From G039029935 sp039029935 (GTDB lineage: Bacteria; Chloroflexota; Anaerolineae; Caldilineales; Caldilineaceae), in contig JBCCFC010000935.1 of assembly GCA_039029935.1 (NCBI GenBank), positions 1 to 5,625 of the forward strand: 5,625 bases of DNA, read 5' to 3'. Every line of letters starts with the position of its first letter. The stretch's first letter is position 1. A program made the position numbers and the translations under genes. The notes beneath the pieces were generated by a model. That model saw only the letters and a program-made list of their open reading frames with translations, searched no databases and was not told the origin of the DNA. Of the stretch, positions 1 to 5,625 are shown in pieces.

Positions 1-2
1 AA

Positions 3-1748
3 AAAATTGGTAAACCAGAGCTACTGGTTGGCCGTAAAAAAGAATTTGCCAGCTTTAATAAATGGGTGAGCCGAATTCCAGACCGGCTTGCTAAATCTCG
101 TGTGATTTTGGCACGTCGCAAGAGTGGCAAGACTTCATTTGTACAACGACTCTTTAATCAAGTATGGAGCCAGAATGGCACGGTCATTCCCTTTTATCTT
201 GATATCAAAGATCAAAAAGTCTGGTTTCCCAACTTTGCGGTTAATTACTATCGTGCCTTTGCTTCCCAATATATCTCTTTCTTGGAGCGTGATAAGGCGT
301 TGGTACAAGACTGGCTTACGTTAGAAGATATCCATGCTTATGGAAAAAAAACGGGGAATCGTTATCTTGTCCATGATGTAGAATCGATTTGGATCCATGA
401 AAAAAAAGAATATTATGATTCTGTGTGGGCCACCGCCAGTGAAGCACCACATCGCCACGCAAGTCTCAATGCACGTGACAAAACAATTAACAATGGTCGT
501 CAATATCGTTTCCTTGTCATTTTAGATGAATTTCAAAACATTGCCAATTTTGTCTACCGAAATCAAGCCTTGACAGGGGAACCAGATGAGAGTATGCCCG
601 GAGGCTTTCACTCGCTCTCCGAATCTAAGGTAGCACCCATGCTTGTCACAGGCTCATATCCAGGAATTCTCTTGGACATCATGGCAGAGTATCTGGAGGC
701 TGGTCGGCTCTCCATCTTTCGCATGAAACCCTCTCTCGAACCCAAACATGGACTAGAGGCTGTCCATCGTTATGCACAAGCATATGGCGAGCCTATCAAC
801 GACAAAACCGCACCCCAAATTAATGAACTCTGCATGGCGGACCCCTTCTTGATTTCCTGTGTCATTTCAAGCGAGTTTGAGGACAAAGATTTAACCAAGA
901 AAGATGGGGTTATCAAAGCCGTCAACTATGAACTGAGCAACTTTGAATCTGAAATGTCCAAGACATGGAATGAATATCTGCGGCGGACCTTTGCGCGCAC
1001 CAATGGCATCACGACGAAAAAACTGATGTTGTTTTTGAATAAGAACAGCGAGCAAGATTATCGCCCCAGCGATCTCAAAACTGAGCTGAATCTGAAGTTA
1101 AGCGAAGAAGAGATTTATGAGCGTCTTGAGGTATTGATGGCATCGGATGTGATTCGCCAAGGGAGATCGGCCTTTCGCTTTCGTGGCTTGGAGGATGGGA
1201 CACTCAACCTCATTTTACGCAATCACTTTGAGGAAGAGATTGAGGGTGTCCGTCCTGATTTTATCAGTGAGTTTGAGGCACAACTCAAAGCGGAACGCGC
1301 AGAAACACGCAAATGGCGTGGACTTGCCAGTGACTTCAAAGGACGACTGGCGGAGATGGAGATGGCCTTTGCCTTTCGCAGCAAACAGCAGACGGGACAA
1401 CCGATACAGCTATCCGATTACTTTACAGGCGTCACCAATACGCAGCCACTTACACTGGTCAGTGTCATGGAGCGCATCTCACACAGGATGTTGAATGGTG
1501 ATGGAGAAGAAATCGACATCATTGCCAAAGCAGATGATGGCCGCGTACTTATGGTTGAGGTGCGTGACCGCCAGGATAAGACCGGGGCCAAGCCTGTGAT
1601 GGGGTTGCAGACGAATGCGTTGGATTATGCAGAGCAGTATGGTGTGACGGTGTTGCCTGCGTTTTTGTCATTGAGTGGGTTTACGGAGGAGGCAAAGAGT
1701 TTTTGTGAGGCTAACGGGATTGGGATGGCAGAGACAATTGCCAAATGA
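3..1748 (+). CDS. P-loop ATPase (AAA/STAND-like) with C-terminal PD-(D/E)XK-like domain, 5'-partial
   Basis: The frame is open from position 3 to the TGA at 1746-1748 (581 visible residues). The GTG at 66 is codon 22 of the visible part. The residues before it (PELLVGRKKEFASFNKWV) are the usual lead-in to the P-loop in these ATPases, so the start lies upstream of the window. Walker A is ARRKSGKTS around visible residues 37-45 (Lys43), with Ala in place of the usual first Gly. Walker B is FLVILDEFQ, with Asp175 and Glu176. A segment MLVTGSYPGIL follows, then a helical region, a winged-helix-like stretch (about 334-407) and a charged, probably coiled-coil helix (about 417-461). The tail reads EEIDIIAK (Asp505), then VEVR (Glu519, Arg521), then AFLSLSGFTEEAKSF, as in restriction-endonuclease-like domains fused to archaeal-type ATPases. 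Arg521 replaces the expected Lys. The role is unknown; a nucleotide-controlled switch acting on DNA, perhaps in defence, is inference. No signal peptide or membrane segment is visible. Confidence 0.85.
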   Translation, partial: KIGKPELLVGRKKEFASFNKWVSRIPDRLAKSRVILARRKSGKTSFVQRLFNQVWSQNGTVIPFYLDIKDQKVWFPNFAVNYYRAFASQYISFLERDKALVQDWLTLEDIHAYGKKTGNRYLVHDVESIWIHEKKEYYDSVWATASEAPHRHASLNARDKTINNGRQYRFLVILDEFQNIANFVYRNQALTGEPDESMPGGFHSLSESKVAPMLVTGSYPGILLDIMAEYLEAGRLSIFRMKPSLEPKHGLEAVHRYAQAYGEPINDKTAPQINELCMADPFLISCVISSEFEDKDLTKKDGVIKAVNYELSNFESEMSKTWNEYLRRTFARTNGITTKKLMLFLNKNSEQDYRPSDLKTELNLKLSEEEIYERLEVLMASDVIRQGRSAFRFRGLEDGTLNLILRNHFEEEIEGVRPDFISEFEAQLKAERAETRKWRGLASDFKGRLAEMEMAFAFRSKQQTGQPIQLSDYFTGVTNTQPLTLVSVMERISHRMLNGDGEEIDIIAKADDGRVLMVEVRDRQDKTGAKPVMGLQTNALDYAEQYGVTVLPAFLSLSGFTEEAKSFCEANGIGMAETIAK

Positions 1749-1817
1749 ATGTTGGCTGGCTAAATTTTGAAAACTCGTAACTAAACGGTAAGATGCATAG
1801 GTTCATGGAAGGGTTGG

Positions 1818-1958
1818 ATGTTGGAAATACGGGACAAAATCGTAAGTAACTTCTGGACCAGTTGCGGATCGTGTGATATTATTGACGCTAAAATTTATGA
1901 AGACACCAGCGTGATTCAACGCATGGTGATTGCACACAACATTACTGGGTTACGCTAA
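1818..1958 (+). CDS. Doubtful small ORF, 46 codons, unknown function
   Basis: An ATG at 1818 opens a 46-codon frame ending with TAA at 1956-1958. It lies wholly in the gap between the ATPase gene and icmF. A purine-rich GGAAGGG (1807-1813) sits only four bases before the ATG, a short spacing for a ribosome binding site. An in-frame stop at 1782 prevents a long upstream extension. The peptide begins MLEIRDKIV and contains CGSC (a close Cys pair) and a basic end (ITGLR). I do not recognise it. It could be a real small protein, the 3' remnant of a decayed gene, or a chance frame in a leader region. At this length chance is a serious explanation. Confidence 0.2.
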   Translation: MLEIRDKIVSNFWTSCGSCDIIDAKIYEDTSVIQRMVIAHNITGLR

Positions 1959-1980
1959 TTTCATTGGGACTTACGCAGTC

Positions 1981-2007
1981 GTAGGGGCTTGAACCATCAA
2001 ACCCTAC
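1981..2007 (+). repeat. Imperfect hairpin in the icmF leader
   Basis: GTAGGG (1981-1986) pairs with CCCTAC (2002-2007), and inside it TTGA (1989-1992) pairs with TCAA (1997-2000) around the loop ACCA. The two stems are separated by a two-base against one-base internal bulge. No T-run follows, so this does not look like an intrinsic terminator for the ATPase gene. It ends 13 bases before the icmF ribosome binding site, so in the mRNA it would fold in the 5' untranslated region. Directly upstream lies GGGACTTACGCA (1966-1977), a string I associate, from memory, with ends of repeats and insertion sequences in some bacteria. The element may be a dispersed palindromic repeat rather than a regulator. 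Confidence 0.45.
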
Positions 2008-2020
2008 AAGCTCATTTATG

Positions 2021-2026
2021 AAGGGG
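2021..2026 (+). promoter_or_regulatory. Ribosome binding site that selects the icmF start
   Basis: AAGGGG lies nine bases before the ATG at 2036, a normal spacing. The alternative in-frame ATG at 2018 has only CCCTACAAGCTCATTT before it, with no Shine-Dalgarno-like run, and starting there would put this site inside the coding sequence. Starting at 2036 also gives an N-terminus (MQAQKITRVV) that leads straight into the first strand of the B12-binding domain. Confidence 0.65.
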
Positions 2027-2035
2027 AAAAATCGT

Positions 2036-5000
2036 ATGCAAGCACAGAAAATCACGCGGGTTGTAACCGCTGCGTCGCTCTTTGACGGTCATGATGCCGC
2101 CATCAACATCATGCGTCGCATCCTACAATCATCTGGCGCAGAGGTCGTTCACCTCGGCCATGATCGCTCGGTCAATGATATTGTGACCACCGCTATTCAA
2201 GAGGACGCCGATGCCATTGCTATCACTTCCTATCAGGGTGGTCATCTGGAGTTTTTCAAATATGCACATGATCTATTGCATGAACTGGACTGTGGGCATA
2301 TCAAACTCTTTGGTGGTGGCGGCGGTACGATTTTGCCCAATGAACAGGCGGAATTACACGACTATGGCATTGACCGCATCTATTCACCCGACGATGGGCG
2401 TGAGATGGGTCTGCAAGGGATGATTGATGATTTGTTGGAAAAGGCGACAGGTCGCGGGTTGCAGGGTGACGGGTTGCAGGTTGCAAGTACGAATGGGCAT
2501 CATTCTCAGAATGGAGCGGTTGAAGAGGGTGTGTGGAATGACAAGACATTGGGGCAGGCGATTACGGCGATTGAGGAAGGTAAGGCTGTTGATGTGACGC
2601 CACCCGTGTCGGAGAATACCGCGCCGGAGAATGCGCCGCCAGTGTTGGGCATTACGGGGACGGGTGGTGCGGGCAAGTCCTCGTTGACCGATGAGTTGGT
2701 GCGTCGGTTCCTCTACGATTTCCCCGACAAGCGTATTGCCATTGTCAGCGTGGACCCATCCCGTCGGCGCACGGGTGGTGCATTGCTGGGCGACCGCATC
2801 CGCATGAACAGCATCTACAACGAGCGTGTGTATATGCGCTCGATGGCGACACGCCAGAGTAACCGTGCGCTCTCGCAGCATGTGCCACAGGTGCTGGACC
2901 TGCTCAAGTCTGCTAACTTTGACCTCATCCTGCTTGAGAGTTCAGGCATTGGGCAATCGGACACCGAGATTATTGATTGGGTCGATGTAGCACTCTATGT
3001 GATGACGCCGGAGTTTGGTGCGCCCAGCCAGCTTGAAAAAATTGACATGCTCGACTTTGCCGATATGGTTGCCATCAACAAATTTGACAAACGGGGTGCT
3101 GCCGATGCGCTGCGCGATGTCAAAAAGCAGGTGCGACGCAATCGGCAACTCTGGACGGTTGAGGAGGATGCACTGCCCGTCTATGGCACAGTCGCCTCGC
3201 AGTTTAATGACCCAAGCACAACCGACCTTTATGTCGCCCTGATCAACATGCTACAGGACAAAACAGGCACAGAGTTGAATTCCACGCTCATCGACAAATT
3301 AGCGATGGCGTCAAAAGTGGAGATTATCCCACCCAAGCGTGTGCGCTATCTCGCCGAAATTGCCGATGCCAACCGCGCCTATGACCAGTGGGTGAAGGAG
3401 CAGGCAGAGGTTGCCAATCAACTTTATGCGTTGGATGGGGCGATGCAGCTTGTGGAGAATGATGCGCTAGGTGAGGCACGTGATGGTTTGCAGGAAAAAC
3501 TATCAACGGAGAATCAGCAAATTCTTGATGGTTGGCGAGAGAAGGTTGCACGTTATCAAGCCGATGAATATATCTATCATGTGCGTGGGCGAGAGATTCG
3601 CGTCCCCACCTACACGACATCGCTTTCGCACAACCGCATTCCCCGTGTGAGCATGCCCAAATACAGTGCATGGGGCGACATTTTGACATGGAGTCTACAG
3701 GAGAATGTGCCGGGCGAATTCCCCTATACAGCGGGTGTGTTCCCCTTTAAGCGCGAGGGGGAAGACCCGACACGTATGTTTGCAGGAGAAGGGGGACCGG
3801 AACGCACCAATAAACGTTTCCACTATGTCTCCTATGGCATTCCAGCCAAACGGCTCTCCACTGCCTTTGATTCGGTCACGCTCTACGGCCATGACCCCGA
3901 CCTGCGTCCAGACATTTATGGTAAGGTTGGCAACTCAGGCGTCTCTGTGCCGACGCTGGATGATGCCAAACGACTCTACAGCGGCTTCAACCTGTGCAAT
4001 GCCGCGACCTCGGTGAGCATGACCATCAATGGACCCGCATCGACTATTCTTGCCTTTTTTGTTAACGTCGCTATCGACCAGCAGTGTGAGTTGTATATCC
4101 GTGAGCATGGCCTAGAGGATATGGTCGAAGCCAAGCGCGCTGAAAAATATGGCGATAATCCGCCCGTCTATCACGGTACACTGCCAGAGGGTAATGATGG
4201 GTTGGGGTTGATGTTGTTGGGCATGACAGGCGATGAGGTATTGCCCGCTGATGTCTATGCGAAAATTAAGTCCGAGACATTGCAGCAGATGCGTGGCACA
4301 GTGCAGGCCGATATCCTCAAGGAAGACCAAGCGCAAAACACCTGTATCTACTCGACTGAATTCTCGCTACGACTGATGGGTGACATTCAGCAATACTTTG
4401 TGGACAACAATGTGCGCAACTTTTATTCTGTCTCCATCTCCGGCTATCATATGGCTGAAGCCGGGGCCAACCCCATCTCGCAGCTTGCCTTCACGCTTGC
4501 CAATGGCTTCACCTTCTTGGAATATTACCTCTCACGCGGCATGGATGTGAATAAGATTGCGCCCAACTTTTCCTTCTTCTTTAGCAACAGCGTTGACCCA
4601 GAGTCTGCTGTACTGGGTCGTGTAGCCCGCCGTATCTGGGCCAAGGCACTCAAGTTCAAGTATGGGGCTGGTGAACGGGCGCAAAAGCTCAAGTATCATA
4701 TCCAGACATCGGGGCGCAGCCTCCATGCGCAGGAGATTGGCTTTAACGACATTCGCACCACATTGCAGGCTCTCTCGGCCATCTATGACAACTGCAACTC
4801 ACTGCACACCAACGCCTATGACGAGGCCATCACCACGCCAACCGAAGAGTCCGTGCGTCGGGCAATGGCGATTCAGTTGATCATCAACCGTGAATTAGGA
4901 CTGGCAAAGAACGAAAATCCGCTACAGGGGTCCTTTATCATCGAGGAGTTAACCGACCTTGTTGAGGAGGCGGTCCTGTTGGAGTTTGAGCGGCTGACCG

Positions 5001-5392
5001 AGCGCGGCGGTGTGCTGGGTGCGATGGAGCGCATGTATCAACGCAGCAAGATTCAAGAAGAGTCGATGTACTACGAACATCTCAAGCACACGGGTGATTA
5101 TCCCATCGTTGGTGTCAACACCTTCCTTTCGGATGATGGTTCACCGACGGTTGTGCCAGATGAAGTGGTGCGTTCTACCGATGATGAGCAGCAACGGCAG
5201 ATCAACAACACACAGGCGTTTATCATACGGGATGCTGCCAAAGGTGCTGATGCTTTGGGGCAATTGCAACAGGCCGCGATTCGCAACGGGAACGCGTTTG
5301 AAGCACTGGTCGAGGCTGTCAAGTACTGCTCATTGGGGCAAATCACGAATGCACTCTTTGAGGTTGGTGGGCAGTATCGGCGGAATATGTAA
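2036..5392 (+). CDS. icmF: Fused isobutyryl-CoA mutase IcmF (adenosylcobalamin-dependent mutase with GTPase chaperone domain)
   Basis: This is a full-length 1118-residue protein; known IcmF proteins have about 1,090. It is cytosolic and interconverts isobutyryl-CoA and n-butyryl-CoA by a radical mechanism, with its GTPase domain assisting cofactor loading. The B12 domain (about 1-135) has DGHDAA, with His19 as the expected cobalt ligand, then TSYQGGH and the GGGGG turn at 93-97. A low-complexity linker (about 136-201) follows. The G domain has the P-loop GTGGAGKSS (208-216), VDPSRRRTGG, ESSGIGQSD and NKFD (348-351). After a helical linker, the mutase domain has RMFAGEGG, RGTVQADILKEDQAQN and SISGYHMAEAG (His805). 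Phe582 and Gln767 align with methylmalonyl-CoA mutase Tyr89 and Arg207, so isobutyryl-CoA is favoured over methylmalonyl-CoA. The C-terminus FEVGGQYRRNM is intact. The gene ends at its own terminator, and no partner genes of valine or butyrate metabolism are visible. An alternative start at 2018 would add six residues. Confidence 0.97.
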   Translation: MQAQKITRVVTAASLFDGHDAAINIMRRILQSSGAEVVHLGHDRSVNDIVTTAIQEDADAIAITSYQGGHLEFFKYAHDLLHELDCGHIKLFGGGGGTILPNEQAELHDYGIDRIYSPDDGREMGLQGMIDDLLEKATGRGLQGDGLQVASTNGHHSQNGAVEEGVWNDKTLGQAITAIEEGKAVDVTPPVSENTAPENAPPVLGITGTGGAGKSSLTDELVRRFLYDFPDKRIAIVSVDPSRRRTGGALLGDRIRMNSIYNERVYMRSMATRQSNRALSQHVPQVLDLLKSANFDLILLESSGIGQSDTEIIDWVDVALYVMTPEFGAPSQLEKIDMLDFADMVAINKFDKRGAADALRDVKKQVRRNRQLWTVEEDALPVYGTVASQFNDPSTTDLYVALINMLQDKTGTELNSTLIDKLAMASKVEIIPPKRVRYLAEIADANRAYDQWVKEQAEVANQLYALDGAMQLVENDALGEARDGLQEKLSTENQQILDGWREKVARYQADEYIYHVRGREIRVPTYTTSLSHNRIPRVSMPKYSAWGDILTWSLQENVPGEFPYTAGVFPFKREGEDPTRMFAGEGGPERTNKRFHYVSYGIPAKRLSTAFDSVTLYGHDPDLRPDIYGKVGNSGVSVPTLDDAKRLYSGFNLCNAATSVSMTINGPASTILAFFVNVAIDQQCELYIREHGLEDMVEAKRAEKYGDNPPVYHGTLPEGNDGLGLMLLGMTGDEVLPADVYAKIKSETLQQMRGTVQADILKEDQAQNTCIYSTEFSLRLMGDIQQYFVDNNVRNFYSVSISGYHMAEAGANPISQLAFTLANGFTFLEYYLSRGMDVNKIAPNFSFFFSNSVDPESAVLGRVARRIWAKALKFKYGAGERAQKLKYHIQTSGRSLHAQEIGFNDIRTTLQALSAIYDNCNSLHTNAYDEAITTPTEESVRRAMAIQLIINRELGLAKNENPLQGSFIIEELTDLVEEAVLLEFERLTERGGVLGAMERMYQRSKIQEESMYYEHLKHTGDYPIVGVNTFLSDDGSPTVVPDEVVRSTDDEQQRQINNTQAFIIRDAAKGADALGQLQQAAIRNGNAFEALVEAVKYCSLGQITNALFEVGGQYRRNM
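2442..2484 (+). repeat. Degenerate heptanucleotide tandem repeat inside icmF
   Basis: Six consecutive units match a consensus near AGGTTGC: AGGCGAC, AGGTCGC, GGGTTGC, AGGGTGAC, GGGTTGC and AGGTTGC. The fourth unit has eight bases. The longest exact copy is CGGGTTGCAGG at 2455-2465 and again at 2470-2480. The array falls exactly in the linker between the B12-binding and GTPase domains and encodes KATGRGLQGDGLQVA, so the frame is kept and no conserved domain is disturbed. It looks like a short tandem repeat that expanded or inserted where the protein tolerates it. Confidence 0.6.
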
Positions 5393-5406
5393 AAGAATTT
5401 GCTACA

Positions 5407-5439
5407 AAAAGTCCGATTTCTTGCAGAAGTCGGACTTTT
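5407..5439 (+). terminator. Intrinsic terminator after icmF, probably bidirectional
   Basis: AAAAGTCCGATTTC (5407-5420) pairs with GAAGTCGGACTTTT (5426-5439) around the loop TTGCA. The 14-bp stem contains a single G-T pair. The stem ends in an A-run on the left and a T-run on the right, so it can work on either strand; on the - strand the T-run is five bases. It begins 14 bases after the icmF stop codon and separates icmF from the next gene. Confidence 0.85.
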
Positions 5440-5500
5440 GGGATGAATGACTTTTTGCAGTAGAGTCATGTAAGAAATGAGAATTTCATCACTACTACAT

Positions 5501-5505
5501 GGAGA
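5501..5505 (+). promoter_or_regulatory. Ribosome binding site for the gene at 5515
   Basis: GGAGA lies nine bases before the GTG at 5515. The nearby ATGs at 5499 and 5505 are in another frame, and no ATG, GTG or TTG occurs in frame between the stop at 5461-5463 and 5515. This site therefore supports the GTG as the start. Confidence 0.6.
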
Positions 5506-5514
5506 TGCATAATC

Positions 5515-5625
5515 GTGAAAACATATCGTATACCACAAATAGAAGTAGGTCAAAGTAAACATATCGAAGGTACAGGCATTATCGCGATTGATTTTATTCC
5601 CAAAGAGACAATTGTATGTATCAAG
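5515..5625 (+). CDS. Probable SET-domain protein, N-terminal fragment (3'-partial)
   Basis: Thirty-seven codons are visible before the window ends. The N-terminus reads MKTYRIPQIEV, followed by QSKHIEGTGIIAIDFIPKET. Known SET domains open with a similar pattern: a basic or Ser-rich turn, a GxG-like glycine pair, a hydrophobic Ala-containing strand, then an acidic residue, Ile-Pro-Lys and a short strand. SET proteins transfer methyl groups from S-adenosylmethionine to lysines; bacterial members often have unknown substrates. The catalytic part (NHxxxPN-like and the C-terminal Tyr) lies beyond the window, so activity cannot be judged. The gene starts 75 bases after the icmF terminator and is therefore probably transcribed separately. 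A different small beta-rich domain with the same opening pattern cannot be excluded. Confidence 0.6.
   Translation, partial: MKTYRIPQIEVGQSKHIEGTGIIAIDFIPKETIVCIK

Noticed and set aside
1740..1756. Terminator after the ATPase gene (GCCAA/TTGGC)
   Set aside because: The stem is only five base pairs, the stop codon lies in the loop and the following T-run is short. It is not convincing.
1882..1894. Sigma-70 promoter elements (TTGACG, TAAAAT) before icmF
   Set aside because: The two hexamer-like strings are almost adjacent and neither has a partner at 16-18 bases, so no promoter can be called.
1749..2035. Cobalamin riboswitch upstream of icmF
   Set aside because: I see no B12-box-like conserved string, and the leader offers only one modest hairpin. 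A covariance-model search would settle it.
2384..2881. 165-codon open frame on the - strand inside icmF
   Set aside because: It lies opposite the highly conserved G-domain coding sequence. Its repetitive Gln-Pro-Ala-Thr stretch is only the reverse reading of the heptad repeat.
5010..5450. 146-codon + strand frame overlapping the icmF end
   Set aside because: It is a shifted reading of the conserved C-terminus of IcmF and has no ribosome binding site or recognisable motif.
5474..5487. Small hairpin GAAAT/ATTTC before the SET-like gene
   Set aside because: A five-base AT-rich stem is expected by chance and has no clear relation to the ribosome binding site.
5098..5562. 154-codon open frame on the - strand over the icmF 3' end
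   Set aside because: It overlaps conserved icmF sequence, runs through the terminator hairpin and covers the SET-like start. It resembles no protein I recognise.

Overview
The window is an ordinary bacterial chromosomal stretch with about even base composition and every gene I can support on the + strand. One complete gene lies between two genes cut by the window edges. The complete gene is a fused, adenosylcobalamin-dependent isobutyryl-CoA mutase (icmF). The organism cannot be fixed from this sequence. The mix of an AAA/STAND-like ATPase with a nuclease-like tail, a heptanucleotide tandem repeat and an icmF close to the Cupriavidus-type sequence as I remember it would suit an environmental bacterium such as a Chloroflexota member, but that is inference.

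Layout. Positions 3-1748 hold the 3' part of a gene for a P-loop ATPase. The reading frame is open to the left edge, so the GTG at 66 is an internal codon and the true start is outside the window. The protein has a Walker A motif, a Walker B motif (LDE), a winged-helix-like region, a charged helical segment and a C-terminal domain resembling PD-(D/E)XK nucleases, with Arg where the catalytic Lys is expected. Positions 1749-2035 are intergenic. This stretch holds a doubtful 46-codon ORF (1818-1958), the string GGGACTTACGCA, an imperfect hairpin (1981-2007) and a Shine-Dalgarno sequence that favours the ATG at 2036 as the icmF start.

Positions 2036-5392 encode IcmF (1118 aa): a B12-binding domain, a linker, a MeaB/MeaI-type GTPase chaperone domain, a helical linker and a C-terminal mutase domain. 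The residues aligned with the methylmalonyl-CoA mutase specificity pair Tyr/Arg are Phe582 and Gln767, which points to isobutyryl-CoA/n-butyryl-CoA. The DNA for the first linker contains six degenerate heptanucleotide units (2442-2484). A strong, symmetric intrinsic terminator follows (5407-5439). A new gene then starts with GTG at 5515; its first 37 residues look like the N-terminal edge of a SET domain.

The three genes do not look like one pathway. icmF has its own leader and terminator and appears monocistronic here, with no visible acyl-CoA dehydrogenase, thiolase or TetR regulator beside it. I found no CRISPR array, tRNA, rRNA, complete insertion sequence or cobalamin riboswitch, and nothing I would call a new system. 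The points most worth a second look are the altered nuclease motif in the ATPase, the heptad repeat inside the icmF coding region and the repeat-like leader of icmF.
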